Assembly: GCA_003281185.1 (NCBI GenBank)
Contig: QCCS01000004.1
Coordinates: 1 to 64,000, forward strand
Length of the DNA stretch: 64,000 nt
Reading direction: 5' to 3'
Origin: Prochlorococcus sp. AG-347-M15
GTDB lineage: Bacteria; Cyanobacteriota; Cyanobacteriia; PCC-6307; Cyanobiaceae
The position numbers and the translations under genes were made by a program. Of this stretch, positions 1 to 9,093 are shown piece by piece. Every line of letters begins with the position of its first letter. Within the stretch, counting starts at the first letter, position 1. Under the pieces are notes generated by a model that worked only from the letters and a program-made list of their open reading frames with translations, had not been told where the DNA came from and ran no database searches.

Positions 1-1549
1 TGAAAATTTTTTTTATTGGAAATAGACTTAAATTTTGTTTTTTTGCCTCTTGAATTAGTGCATCTGCGATTGGATGTCTGCTTTCCTTTTCTAAACTGGC
101 AGCTATTCTTAATAAAAATGAATGATCATCATTATTTTTATAATCAACAATGAAAGGTTTACCTTTTGTTAAAGTACCTGTCTTGTCAAAAATAATGTGA
201 TTAATTTTTGAAGCCATTTCAATTTTGTCCCCGCCTTTAAATAAAATTCCCTTTTTTGCTGCTTTACCTGATGCGACAGTTATTACAGTTGGGGTGGCTA
301 AACCTAATGCACAAGGACAAGCTATTACTAAAACAGCAATTGACAATTGAATGGCTAAACTGAGGAAATTCTCAGCATTGCTACCAAGCGAACTATGGAG
401 TGTATGACTTGAGTTAGTGATGAATTGATGATTATGACTTAATAAATCTGGCCAAATGTTTCTTGCCCCTTTCCACCAAAAGAAGAAGGTTAAAGTAGCA
501 AAAATAAGTACAAAGTAAGTAAATTTGCCTGCAATTTCATCAGCAATTCTTTGAATGCGAGGTTTTCTAGCGTTTACAGACTCAATAAGATTTACTAGTT
601 TTGCAAGAGAAGAATCTCCACCTACCTTTTGTACTTTAAGTCTAAGAGTTGAATTAAGATTTAAAGACCCACTAGATAGATTTTCGCCTTCTTTTACCTC
701 GATAGGTTTGGATTCTCCTGTAATATGCGAAACATCAACATATGAATTACCTTGAGCAACAATGCAGTCAGCAGGAACTCTGTCACCTGCTAAAACTTGA
801 ATCTCTTGATCTGGTCTTAAAGAATTTACTCTTATTGACTTTATTTGATTATCTTTTGTATAGATATTTGCCATTTCGGGTTGAAGATCTAATAATTCTC
901 CAATAGATGAACCAGTTTGATATCTTGCTCTTTCTTCTAAGAAACGCCCAATTAATATGAAACCTAACAGCATAACTGGTTCATTAAAAAAGCAAGGAAA
1001 ACCAGTTGCAGGAAATATAAGCGACAGAAGACTTGTTGTATATGCGCTAATTACTCCAAGAGCCACTAAAGAATCCATATCCGGATGGTTCTTAATAAAT
1101 GATTTAAATCCATTAATAATTATTACTCTGCCAGGAAATAATAGAGCTAAAGTTGCTAATGAAGCGTGAAAAAATATATTACCTAATATTGGAAAATTTA
1201 TATATCTTCCTTCTGCCAGATGACCTAAACCTGAAAATAATAAAAGTAATAGGGCAAAAGTTAGTTTTTTCCATTGATTATTCCACTTCTTTTTTTTTTC
1301 TAATTCTGCTTTATTTATTTTTTTTGAAAAATCATTTATGTAAATTTTTGATGGGAATCCATTCTCTTTTAGATTTTCAAGAACTGTCTCTATTTCTATA
1401 TGTTTCTGGGTAATTTCAAAATATGCACTTTCAGTAAGCAAGTTAACAGAAACATTTTCAATACCATCAGAATTATTCAATATTTTTTCCACAGTACTAA
1501 CACAACCCCCGCACTTCATTCCTGTAATGTTTAATTGAATGCTCTTCAT
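1..1549 (-). CDS. Copper-type heavy-metal P1B-ATPase (partial, C-terminus beyond left edge)
   Basis: This membrane ATPase pumps a soft metal, most likely Cu(I), across the plasma or thylakoid membrane. About 516 N-terminal residues are present and the frame stays open to base 2, so the nucleotide-binding end lies outside the window. A heavy-metal-associated domain opens the protein with GMKCGGC (Cys13 and Cys16). The actuator loop TGES is encoded at 710-721, the transmembrane CPC metal site at 311-319 and the phosphorylation motif DKTGT at 173-187. CPC together with the N-terminal Cys pair is typical of the copper subgroup (CopA, CtaA, PacS). Sequence alone does not tell which of the cyanobacterial paralogues it is. 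The ATG at 1549 is chosen because the metal domain follows at once. It is divergent from ycf3. Confidence 0.93.
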   Translation of the reverse strand, partial: MKSIQLNITGMKCGGCVSTVEKILNNSDGIENVSVNLLTESAYFEITQKHIEIETVLENLKENGFPSKIYINDFSKKINKAELEKKKKWNNQWKKLTFALLLLLFSGLGHLAEGRYINFPILGNIFFHASLATLALLFPGRVIIINGFKSFIKNHPDMDSLVALGVISAYTTSLLSLIFPATGFPCFFNEPVMLLGFILIGRFLEERARYQTGSSIGELLDLQPEMANIYTKDNQIKSIRVNSLRPDQEIQVLAGDRVPADCIVAQGNSYVDVSHITGESKPIEVKEGENLSSGSLNLNSTLRLKVQKVGGDSSLAKLVNLIESVNARKPRIQRIADEIAGKFTYFVLIFATLTFFFWWKGARNIWPDLLSHNHQFITNSSHTLHSSLGSNAENFLSLAIQLSIAVLVIACPCALGLATPTVITVASGKAAKKGILFKGGDKIEMASKINHIIFDKTGTLTKGKPFIVDYKNNDDHSFLLRIAASLEKESRHPIADALIQEAKKQNLSLFPIKKIF

Positions 1550-1670
1550 ATTTTTCACAATAAAGGCAAATTAATGCCTGTCCTTATTTTTAACTATAAT
1601 AATAAATGTAATAGACTTTTTAAATAGTTATTTTTTAAATTACTATATTAATCTTATTAGATTTAGAGCG

Positions 1671-2192
1671 GTGCCTAGTAATCAAAACAGAGACAATTTT
1701 ATTGATAAAGCTTTTACTGTAATTGCAGAATCTATTGTGAAAATAATGCCTATTGCAGAGAAAGAAAAAAAAGCATATATCTATTATAGAGATGGCTTAG
1801 CTGCACAAAATAATGGTGATTATTCGGAAGCATTAGAGTATTACAAAGAGAGTTTACTACTTGAAGAAAATAAAATTGATAGGGGTGAGACTTTAAAAAA
1901 CATGGCAATAATATATATGAGTAATGGTGAAGAGGATTTGTCTATTGAAACTTATGAAAAAGCATTAGCAGAAAATCCCAAACAACCATCTTGCCTTAAA
2001 AATATAGGTTTAATTTACGAAAAAAGAGGAAGATACGCTGAGCAAAATGGTGATTTAGACCAGAGAGATATTTGGTACGATAAAGCTGCTGAAGTCTGGT
2101 CTAAAGCAGTGAGATTATATCCAGGTGGGTATTTAGATATTGAGAACTGGTTGAAAAACTCAGGAAGAAGTTCAATAGATATGTATCTCTAG
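1671..2192 (+). CDS. ycf3: Photosystem I assembly protein Ycf3
   Basis: Ycf3 is a thylakoid-associated chaperone for photosystem I assembly. The 173-residue length equals that of the family, and the opening ([15 protein letters not shown]) and the YYRDG stretch near residues 58-62 match it. Three tetratricopeptide repeats are visible: [20 protein letters not shown], then around residues 84-117 ([20 protein letters not shown]) and 120-153 ([11 protein letters not shown]). The start is GTG at 1671, chosen because the conserved MP.. N-terminus begins there and no ATG is nearby. It stands alone, divergent from the metal ATPase and convergent with radA, whose stop is only 6 bases away. Confidence 0.95.
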   Translation: MPSNQNRDNFIDKAFTVIAESIVKIMPIAEKEKKAYIYYRDGLAAQNNGDYSEALEYYKESLLLEENKIDRGETLKNMAIIYMSNGEEDLSIETYEKALAENPKQPSCLKNIGLIYEKRGRYAEQNGDLDQRDIWYDKAAEVWSKAVRLYPGGYLDIENWLKNSGRSSIDMYL

Positions 2193-2198
2193 TATATT

Positions 2199-3551
2199 TT
2201 ACTCTGATAAAGAGTAATCAACTGCTTCTTTAATGTTCGAAATCTCTTTAATATTTATTAAATTTTGAAAATTATTATTTAGTTCTTCCTCTAATTTAGG
2301 CACTACAATATTTTTAATCCCTAGTCTTATCGCCTCTTCTATCTTTGTTCGAAGGTTATTCGATTTTCTAACTTGACCGCTCAAACCCAATTCCCCAATA
2401 AATGAGCTATTTGCCAAAGGAGGAATATTTTTCAGACTTGATAAAATTGATATTGCTACAGCTAAGTCAGATGACGGATCATTAATCTCAAAACCCCCAC
2501 CAGTAGCTATATAACAATCAAATTCAGATAATTTTATACCTACGTGTTTTTCAATAACAGCTAGAATTTGATGCAATCTATTTATGCTAATTCCAGTTGT
2601 AGTCCGTCTTGGGTTACTGTAGAAAGATTTGTTTACCAGTGCTTGTATATCAACTGCTAATGGTCGAGTGCCTTCATTTGTAATCGTAGTTGTTACACCT
2701 GAAATATTTTCTTTATTTGTAAAAATTGAACTTGGATTTTTTATTTCTCTTAAGCCATCTTCAATCATTTCAAAAATTCCAATTTCAAAGGTTGATCCAA
2801 ATCGATTTTTTATACTTCTTAATAATCTATGAGAGGAAATATTATCTCCTTCAAAGTTTATTACTGTATCAACTAAATGCTCTAGAGTTTTAGGGCCAGC
2901 AAAAGCACCATCTTTGGTTACATGACCAATTATCAGAAGCGCAATATTATTTTCTTTTGCGAGATTTTGCAATTCAGATGAACATGCTCTAACTTGAGAA
3001 ACCGATCCTGGCGAACTTTCCATTTCATGATTATGGATGGCTTGAATACTATCAATAATTGCGAAACTTGGATTTACATTCTTTATTTCTTCAATAATTA
3101 GGGATAAATTGGTTTCTGCAAAAATTTTCAAATCAATACTGCTTTGATTTAATCTTTCCCATCTAATTTTTACTTGTTCTAAAGATTCTTCCGCAGTAAT
3201 ATATAAAACTTTCTGATTGAGAGATATTTTTCCTGCTGATTGAAGAACTATTGTGCTTTTACCTATACCGGGTTCTCCTCCAAGTAAAACAACAGACCCA
3301 GGGACTATTCCACCTCCAAGAACTCGATCAAATTCGCTGAAACCACTTGTAAATCTTGATATTTCTTTTGAAGATATCTCATTAAAATGTATAGATTTTT
3401 TACTATTTTTTATATCTTGATGTTTAGATCTCTTATTTTTAATTTCTTCTACAATGGAATTCCATGAGTTGCAATTAAGGCATTTCCCAAAGTATTGAGA
3501 AGTTTCAGATCCGCAATTCTGACAAATAAAAGTTGATAATTTGCTAGACAT
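2199..3551 (-). CDS. radA: DNA repair protein RadA/Sms
   Basis: RadA is a RecA-like ATPase that helps branch migration and processing of recombination intermediates. The 450 residues show the full family plan: an N-terminal zinc finger (Cys10, Cys13, Cys24, Cys27), Walker A GGEPGIGKST at 91-100, a Walker B-like strand ending in Asp near 163-170, the RadA signature KNRFG at 248-252, and a C-terminal Lon-protease-like domain (about residues 290-450). ATG at 3551 places the zinc finger 9 residues from the start. Its 3' end nearly touches ycf3 and its 5' end is divergent from rpaB. Confidence 0.96.
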   Translation of the reverse strand: MSSKLSTFICQNCGSETSQYFGKCLNCNSWNSIVEEIKNKRSKHQDIKNSKKSIHFNEISSKEISRFTSGFSEFDRVLGGGIVPGSVVLLGGEPGIGKSTIVLQSAGKISLNQKVLYITAEESLEQVKIRWERLNQSSIDLKIFAETNLSLIIEEIKNVNPSFAIIDSIQAIHNHEMESSPGSVSQVRACSSELQNLAKENNIALLIIGHVTKDGAFAGPKTLEHLVDTVINFEGDNISSHRLLRSIKNRFGSTFEIGIFEMIEDGLREIKNPSSIFTNKENISGVTTTITNEGTRPLAVDIQALVNKSFYSNPRRTTTGISINRLHQILAVIEKHVGIKLSEFDCYIATGGGFEINDPSSDLAVAISILSSLKNIPPLANSSFIGELGLSGQVRKSNNLRTKIEEAIRLGIKNIVVPKLEEELNNNFQNLINIKEISNIKEAVDYSLSE

Positions 3552-3658
3552 TTAGTTTCTCAATGAAGTAATGGAACTAGAATGTTTGGGATATTGCCCC
3601 TCTACAAGTTAGATTAGGTAAATAATAAATTCTCTTACTGATTAGCTAATAGAAACAA

Positions 3659-4405
3659 ATGGCTCTATCTAGTCAAACTAAAGAAACTATACTGGTCGCA
3701 GATGACGAGGCAAGTATTAGAAGAATTCTGGAGACACGTCTCTCCATGATTGGCTACAAAGTTGTAACTGCAAGTGATGGCAAAGAAGCATTAAAGTTGT
3801 TTAAAGATTATGAACCCGATTTAGTGGTGCTTGACGTTATGATGCCAAAATTAGATGGCTATGGAGTTTGTCAAGAATTAAGGAAAGATTCTGATGTTCC
3901 TATTGTTATGTTAACTGCATTAGGGGATGTTGCAGATAGGATTACTGGTTTAGAATTAGGGGCTGATGATTACGTAGTAAAACCATTTAGCCCCAAGGAG
4001 TTAGAAGCAAGAATCAGGTGCGTTCTTAGAAGAATTGACAAAGAACAAATTCCTGGAATGCCTAATTCAGGATTAATTTTGGTCACAGATATAAAAATAG
4101 ATACAAATCGAAGACAAGTTTTTAAAAGTGATGAGAGAATTAGATTAACTGGGATGGAATTTAGTCTTCTAGAGCTTTTGGTTAGTAGGTCAGGAGAGCC
4201 TTTCAGTAGAGGAGAGATTTTAAAAGAGGTTTGGGGGTACACTCCCGAGAGACATGTAGATACAAGGGTAGTTGATGTGCACATATCTAGATTAAGAGCA
4301 AAACTGGAGGCTGATCCAGCAAATCCTGAATTGATATTAACTGCAAGAGGTACTGGATATCTTTTTCAGCGTATTGTAGATATTGCACCTTTTGATGGAA
4401 AATAA
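3659..4405 (+). CDS. rpaB: OmpR-family response regulator RpaB
   Basis: RpaB is the essential cyanobacterial regulator that binds HLR1 elements and controls high-light and photosystem genes. The receiver domain (about 9-125) has the acidic pair Asp15/Asp16, phosphoacceptor Asp59 in VVLDVMMP and Lys108 in DDYVVKPF. A winged-helix effector domain follows (about 138-240, ending in the typical GTGYLF strand). The length of 248 is usual. The gene has no partner kinase beside it, as is common for RpaB. Its TAA stop is followed directly by the plsX ATG, so the two are probably co-transcribed and translationally coupled. Assignment to RpaB rather than RpaA rests on overall remembered similarity and on the plsX neighbour. 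Confidence 0.93.
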   Translation: MALSSQTKETILVADDEASIRRILETRLSMIGYKVVTASDGKEALKLFKDYEPDLVVLDVMMPKLDGYGVCQELRKDSDVPIVMLTALGDVADRITGLELGADDYVVKPFSPKELEARIRCVLRRIDKEQIPGMPNSGLILVTDIKIDTNRRQVFKSDERIRLTGMEFSLLELLVSRSGEPFSRGEILKEVWGYTPERHVDTRVVDVHISRLRAKLEADPANPELILTARGTGYLFQRIVDIAPFDGK

Positions 4406-5824
4406 ATGGTGAGAGAAACTGCACATAAACTTAATAAATCAAGAGCTATAAGAAGATTAGTTATATGGTACAAAAAAAATTCAGCTGTAACTTCATTAGT
4501 AGATACTGCTGCTAGTTCTGCAGCAACGGCTAGTAATGTAGCTGGAAACGTAGTTTCAGGTGCTGGATCTGTCGTAAGTACAGCTAGTAATGTTGCTAGT
4601 AATGTTGCAGGTAATGTTGCAGGTAATGTAGTCTCGAGCGCTGAATCTGTTGTGAATACTGCTAGCAGTGTAGTCTCAAATGCTAGTTCATTGGCAAAAA
4701 ATACATTACAGCCATTAGTTTTTGACCCGTTAAAAAGATTACAAAACAGCGATTATATTTTAGGTAAGGTTGAAGACTCTCAATCTAAAAGAATTTGGAT
4801 CGCAGTTGATGGTATGGGTGGAGATTATGCTCCTGGGCCAATTCTTGAGGGTTGCCTTGAAGCGATAAGCAGATTTCCGATAAATATTAAGTTTGTTGGC
4901 AAAATTGAAAAAGTTAAAAATGCAGCTGAAAAAAACGGTTTACTAGAATCACTTGACAAAGAAATAGAAAATAATCGACTTCAATTAATTGATAGTGGAG
5001 ATCCTATAGGAATGAATGAAGAAGCTACTGCAGTTAGAAAAAGGAAGAATTCAAGTATTAATGTTGCAATGGATTTAGTAAGAAACAATAAAGCACAAGC
5101 TGTTTACTCAGCTGGTAATTCAGGAGCTATGATGGCTTCTGCCATATTTAGAATTGGTAGATTGAAGGGTATTGATAGACCTGCTATAGGTGCATTATTT
5201 CCTACAAGGGATCAAACTCGTCCTGTATTGGTTCTAGATGTTGGAGCGAATACCGACTGTAAACCCACTTATCTGCATCAGTTTGCTCTTTTAGGTAATA
5301 TTTATGCAAAAGATGTCTTGCAAGTAAAAAAACCAAGAATTGGCCTTTTAAATATCGGAGAAGAAGAATGCAAAGGCAACGATTTGTCATTGAAAACATT
5401 TGAACTGCTTTCTTCTGAAAAGAATTTTGACTTTGCAGGTAATTGTGAAGGACGAGATGTATTGTCAGGTAGCTTTGATGTAGTTGTCTGTGATGGGTTT
5501 ACCGGGAATATATTATTAAAATTTCTTGAGTCTGTGGGAGGAGTTTTATTAGATATTTTGAGATCTGAGTTACCAAGAGGAAGGAGAGGAAAAGTTGGTT
5601 CAGCTTTTTTGAAAAGTAATCTTCTCAGAATAAAGAAAAGGTTAGATCATGCTGAACATGGTGGGGCCTTATTACTTGGGGTAAACGGTATTTGTGTGAT
5701 CGGCCATGGCAGCAGTAAGTCTTTATCAGTCGTTAGCGCGCTCCGATTAGCTCACTCGGCAGTTAATCACAACGTTATGGAAAATTTAAATCAACTTCAA
5801 AAGCTTCAAGTTTTAAATTCATAA
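4406..5824 (+). CDS. plsX: Phosphate acyltransferase PlsX with repeat-rich N-terminal extension
   Basis: PlsX converts acyl-ACP to acyl-phosphate, the first step of phosphatidic acid synthesis. The catalytic core starts near residue 129 (IWIAVDGMGGDYAP) and includes YSAGNSGAMMA and the conserved CDGFTGN region. Family members are usually about 330-350 residues; this one has 472 because of a 125-residue extension. That extension has a basic start (1-25), then residues 34-98 made almost only of Ala, Ser, Val, Asn, Gly and Thr in repeated ASNV/AGNV units, nearly free of charge. The ATG abuts the rpaB stop. No other Met occurs until residue 137, inside the core, so the extension is probably translated, although a TTG at 4691 could start a shorter form. 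fabH, fabD and plsC follow. Confidence 0.94.
   Translation: MVRETAHKLNKSRAIRRLVIWYKKNSAVTSLVDTAASSAATASNVAGNVVSGAGSVVSTASNVASNVAGNVAGNVVSSAESVVNTASSVVSNASSLAKNTLQPLVFDPLKRLQNSDYILGKVEDSQSKRIWIAVDGMGGDYAPGPILEGCLEAISRFPINIKFVGKIEKVKNAAEKNGLLESLDKEIENNRLQLIDSGDPIGMNEEATAVRKRKNSSINVAMDLVRNNKAQAVYSAGNSGAMMASAIFRIGRLKGIDRPAIGALFPTRDQTRPVLVLDVGANTDCKPTYLHQFALLGNIYAKDVLQVKKPRIGLLNIGEEECKGNDLSLKTFELLSSEKNFDFAGNCEGRDVLSGSFDVVVCDGFTGNILLKFLESVGGVLLDILRSELPRGRRGKVGSAFLKSNLLRIKKRLDHAEHGGALLLGVNGICVIGHGSSKSLSVVSALRLAHSAVNHNVMENLNQLQKLQVLNS
4583..4630 (+). repeat. Four tandem 12-base units inside plsX
   Basis: Four adjacent 12-base units are seen: GCTAGTAATGTT twice, then GCAGGTAATGTT and GCAGGTAATGTA. 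They encode ASNV, ASNV, AGNV and AGNV in the plsX frame (residues 60-75). A related pair lies at 4529-4552. The in-frame unit length would let copy number change without breaking plsX. Confidence 0.9.
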
Positions 5825-5830
5825 AACATA

Positions 5831-5862
5831 TTGCGTCAAATTTATGTTTGACTTATATAAGT
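5831..5862 (+). promoter_or_regulatory. Putative fabH promoter with overlapping 12-base palindrome
   Basis: TTGCGT at 5831-5836 is followed after 17 bases by TATATA at 5854-5859, a plausible sigma-70 pair. A perfect palindrome ACTTATATAAGT (5851-5862) overlaps the -10 position and lies 14 bases before the TTG start of fabH. Palindromes of this size arise by chance in AT-rich DNA, so an operator role is only a guess. Confidence 0.35.
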
Positions 5863-5876
5863 AATTAAAAATTCTT

Positions 5877-6884
5877 TTGGAAGGAATAAAGTTAAATCAA
5901 ATTGGAGTCTCATTTAAAGGTAGTGGAAGTTATGTACCTGATCAAATATTGACCAATCAAAAAATTAGTCAAAAGGTAGATACGAGTGATGAATGGATAA
6001 AATCTAGAACAGGTATTTCTGAGAGAAGAATTTCTAGCTTTAGAGATAATGTTACTGAGATGGGTTATGAGGCCGCACTTACTGCAATTGAAATGGCTAA
6101 TTGGGATGTTAAATCTATTGATTTGATTGTTTTAGCTACTTCTACCCCTCATGATTTATTTGGTTCAGCGCCATCTATTCAATCTAAATTGGGAGCTTGT
6201 AATGCTGTAGCTTTTGATTTAACTGCAGCATGTAGTGGTTTTTTATTCGCCTTAATAACAGCTTCACAGTTTTTAAAAGGTGGTAGTTTTAAAAGGGCTA
6301 TTGTTGTAGGAGCAGATCAATTATCAAGCTTTGTTGATTGGAATGATAGAAGAAGTTGTATTCTTTTTGGAGATGGTGCGGGTGCATTGGCAATTGAAGC
6401 CTCAAATGAATTTGATAATTTTATTGGTTTTGATATGAGAACTGATGGGACAAGGGGTTCTTTTCTAAATCTTCCATCTAACAATAATAAGGATTCAATT
6501 ATTGATAACATAGATTTTTCAAGCGGAGGTTTTTCTCCAATTCAGATGAACGGTCAGGAAGTTTATAAATTTGCAGTTAGAGAAGTTCCGATAATTATTG
6601 AAAAGTTGTTAAAAAAAACAAACTATAGTTCTGATGAAGTTGATTGGCTTGTATTGCATCAAGCTAATCAAAGAATATTAGATTCTGTAGGAGATAGGTT
6701 GAAAATTCCTAGAAAAAAAATACTTAGTAATTTAGAAAAATATGGCAATACTTCAGCAGCAACAATTCCACTAATGATGGATGAGGCTATTAGAAACAAT
6801 AGTATTAGACAAAATGATATTATTGCTACAAGTGGTTTTGGTGCTGGGCTAAGTTGGGGTGCAGCCCTTATCAAATGGGGCTGA
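5877..6884 (+). CDS. fabH: 3-oxoacyl-[ACP] synthase III (FabH)
   Basis: FabH starts fatty acid synthesis by condensing acetyl-CoA with malonyl-ACP. The catalytic triad is in place: Cys119 in TAACSGF, His261 in LHQANQRI and Asn291 in YGNTSAAT. The 335 residues are the normal length. The start is TTG at 5877; the next residues (MEGIKLNQIGVSFKG) agree with remembered picocyanobacterial FabH proteins, and no in-frame ATG lies upstream. It follows plsX by 52 bases and precedes fabD, so precursor supply and phospholipid synthesis are grouped together. Confidence 0.95.
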   Translation: MEGIKLNQIGVSFKGSGSYVPDQILTNQKISQKVDTSDEWIKSRTGISERRISSFRDNVTEMGYEAALTAIEMANWDVKSIDLIVLATSTPHDLFGSAPSIQSKLGACNAVAFDLTAACSGFLFALITASQFLKGGSFKRAIVVGADQLSSFVDWNDRRSCILFGDGAGALAIEASNEFDNFIGFDMRTDGTRGSFLNLPSNNNKDSIIDNIDFSSGGFSPIQMNGQEVYKFAVREVPIIIEKLLKKTNYSSDEVDWLVLHQANQRILDSVGDRLKIPRKKILSNLEKYGNTSAATIPLMMDEAIRNNSIRQNDIIATSGFGAGLSWGAALIKWG

Positions 6885-6903
6885 AAACAAAATTAAGAAC
6901 ATT

Positions 6904-7800
6904 ATGACAGTTGCATGGGTATTTCCCGGACAGGGTTCGCAGAAAATTGGAATGGTAAAACAAATTGAAGATTTGCCATATACAAAAGAGAGGTTTAATT
7001 ATGCTTCTGAGATATTTGAGAGAAATTTATTTGAAATTTGTGAGTTTAATTCTGAACCAACTAATCCTATTAGTGATTTGAATAACACAAGCAATACACA
7101 AATTTGTCTTTTTTTAGTTGAATCGATTTTACTAGATGCCTTAAAGGAAAATGGCTTTAAACCAACTTATGTTGCTGGTCATAGTCTTGGAGAAATTACA
7201 GCACTATATTCTGCGGATGTTTTTTCATTTGAAGATTGTGTATCACTAATAAAAGTAAGATCTCAATTAATGGCAAATGCTGGGCAAGGATCTATGGCAG
7301 CTTTAATTGGTTTTGATAGAAATCAACTTGATTTATTAGTTGAAAAAATTGATGATATTGTAGTTGCCAATGACAACAGCTCTTCACAAGTTGTCTTATC
7401 AGGATCTGATGCAGCGTTAGATAATTTATCAAGAGAAATTACGTGTAAAAGATTTCTGAAGTTAAATGTTTCGGGTGCATTTCATTCACCATTTATGAAG
7501 GAGCCTTCAGAAAAATTCTCTGAATATTTAAAACAGATTAAATTTCAAAATCCTTCATTTCCAGTTATTAGTAATTATGATCCCACACTTTGTAGTGATC
7601 CGATTGAGCTTAAAACTAGATTAAGAAATCAAATGTGTAATGGAGTTAGATGGCGAGAAACTATGGATTTGATGGGAAAAGATAGTAACCTTCATATTGT
7701 TGAAATTGGCCCCTCAAATGTACTTAGCGGTTTAGGAAAAAGACATCTGAAGAATGTAAAAATCTCTCAAGTTTCATCTTTAGATCAGTTAACTTATTAG
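6904..7800 (+). CDS. fabD: Malonyl-CoA:ACP transacylase (FabD)
   Basis: FabD moves malonyl groups from CoA to acyl carrier protein for fatty acid elongation. The nucleophile elbow GHSLGE gives Ser94, and His194 in GAFHSPFM completes the dyad; FPGQGSQ opens the protein. I start it at ATG 6904 (MTVAWVFPGQGSQ), giving 298 residues, the family length. The open frame extends back to 6859, but those residues overlap the fabH end and look non-conserved. It is 19 bases after fabH and 5 bases before plsC. Confidence 0.95.
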   Translation: MTVAWVFPGQGSQKIGMVKQIEDLPYTKERFNYASEIFERNLFEICEFNSEPTNPISDLNNTSNTQICLFLVESILLDALKENGFKPTYVAGHSLGEITALYSADVFSFEDCVSLIKVRSQLMANAGQGSMAALIGFDRNQLDLLVEKIDDIVVANDNSSSQVVLSGSDAALDNLSREITCKRFLKLNVSGAFHSPFMKEPSEKFSEYLKQIKFQNPSFPVISNYDPTLCSDPIELKTRLRNQMCNGVRWRETMDLMGKDSNLHIVEIGPSNVLSGLGKRHLKNVKISQVSSLDQLTY

Positions 7801-7805
7801 TTCGG

Positions 7806-8426
7806 ATGAAAAATGATATTTTTCAAAAATTAATCTATCAATTAGTTAGTAAACTTTTTGTATTACCTATTTATAAATTTGTATTTAAAGGTCATTTAAT
7901 TGGTAGAGATAATATTCCACAAAAAGATTCTTTTATTATGGTTTCTAATCATGGTTCTCTCCTTGATCCCCCTTTGTTAGGTCACGCTCTTGAACGCAAC
8001 ATATCATTTATGGCTAAGGCAGAGCTTTTTAGGATCCCCGTTCTTGGCTTTATTATTAAGGCTTGTGGAGCATATCCTGTAAAGAGGGGTATTGCTGATA
8101 AAAATACTATTAAAACAGCATGTAAAAAACTATCAAATAACAATTGTATTGGGATTTTTATTGATGGTACTCGTCAAAAAAATGGGAGAGTTAATAAGCC
8201 AAAACAAGGCGCAGCATTATTGGCTTTCAAAAATCAAAAAACATTGTTACCTGTTGCAATAGTTAATTCACATAAACTGATAAGATTTAAATTTTGTATT
8301 CCTTTCTTTTCAAAAATAGTTATCAAAGTCGGAAAACCAATTCAACCCCCACAAAGTTCGTCAAGAGATGATCTAAATTCTGTGACAATGGATCTTCAAG
8401 ATAATATTAATAATTTAATTGGTTAA
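7806..8426 (+). CDS. plsC: 1-acyl-sn-glycerol-3-phosphate acyltransferase (PlsC)
   Basis: PlsC adds the second acyl chain to make phosphatidic acid at the inner face of the membrane. The catalytic HX4D motif is NHGSLLD (His49, Asp54). The second motif, usually FPEGTR, reads FIDGTR at 118-123, with Pro changed to Ile and Glu to Asp, a mild deviation seen in some cyanobacterial members. The length of 206 is typical. It closes the plsX-fabH-fabD-plsC block, so the block includes the first and last steps toward phosphatidic acid. Confidence 0.92.
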   Translation: MKNDIFQKLIYQLVSKLFVLPIYKFVFKGHLIGRDNIPQKDSFIMVSNHGSLLDPPLLGHALERNISFMAKAELFRIPVLGFIIKACGAYPVKRGIADKNTIKTACKKLSNNNCIGIFIDGTRQKNGRVNKPKQGAALLAFKNQKTLLPVAIVNSHKLIRFKFCIPFFSKIVIKVGKPIQPPQSSSRDDLNSVTMDLQDNINNLIG

Positions 8427-8430
8427 ATAC

Positions 8431-9084
8431 TTAGTTAATTGGAGAAATAGGATAAAGTGGCAAAACTTTTTTCCATGAATTTCCATTTGGATTTATTAAA
8501 TTTCTATTTGATAAATCTAATAATTCTATTAGATCCTCTTTGTCCTCATAATTTGCCTCAAAAAAAAGTTCCTTCCCCTCCAATTCATTGATAAGCGTTG
8601 GTAAAACTGTTTCTTTAATTACTAAATCTCTATTATTTTGTTTGTTATTACAAATCTCATATTTACCGGCAATGAATCCCTTTCGTTTTAATTTTTTGTA
8701 AATCCAGTATGACTTTTTTTTTGTAAAAATATTATTTTTTAATGCAATTCTTTTTGCCATTATTTCAAAAGCACTAAAACTGTCTAGAGGACAATTTATT
8801 TGTTGTGAAATAGTTCTTGCTAAAACTACAATAAGTCTCGAAGCATTGAAATTTGCTGGCCCTATGCTAACTGATATCTTATTTACTTTTTGTAAATTTT
8901 CTTTTGAAATGAAGTTTTTAAAATCATTTACTAAGTTGTTGCATAAGTTATTATCAAATTTTTTTATAAATAATTCATCAGATTCATTGTTATTGTTTCT
9001 TCTATATCCAAAGCCAAAAGTATTGTCTGTGCTATGAATCACTAACGTAGAATAGTTTTCTGTTTGTTTAAAATTATTTTTCAT
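8431..9084 (-). CDS. tsaB: TsaB-like tRNA threonylcarbamoyladenosine protein
   Basis: TsaB (YeaZ) is the non-catalytic partner of TsaD in making t6A37 on tRNAs that read ANN codons. The 217 residues have the divergent ASKHA fold seen in this family, including STDNTFGFGY at the start and the motif ISVSIGPANFNASRLIV (about 77-93), equivalent to the GPGSFTGLR loop. The lost SFTG residues make this a diverged copy, as is usual in picocyanobacteria. It follows ycf34 on the same strand after 9 bases. Assignment rests on that loop and on length. Confidence 0.8.
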   Translation of the reverse strand: MKNNFKQTENYSTLVIHSTDNTFGFGYRRNNNNESDELFIKKFDNNLCNNLVNDFKNFISKENLQKVNKISVSIGPANFNASRLIVVLARTISQQINCPLDSFSAFEIMAKRIALKNNIFTKKKSYWIYKKLKRKGFIAGKYEICNNKQNNRDLVIKETVLPTLINELEGKELFFEANYEDKEDLIELLDLSNRNLINPNGNSWKKVLPLYPISPIN

Positions 9085-9093
9085 CTATTACCT

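Noticed and set aside
555..1413. Short plus-strand frames opposite the copper ATPase
   Set aside because: They lie wholly within the clear P1B-ATPase frame on the other strand and show no domain of their own.
6859..6903. Upstream extension of fabD
   Set aside because: The residues before MTVAW overlap the fabH end and do not look like the family; ATG 6904 gives the normal length.
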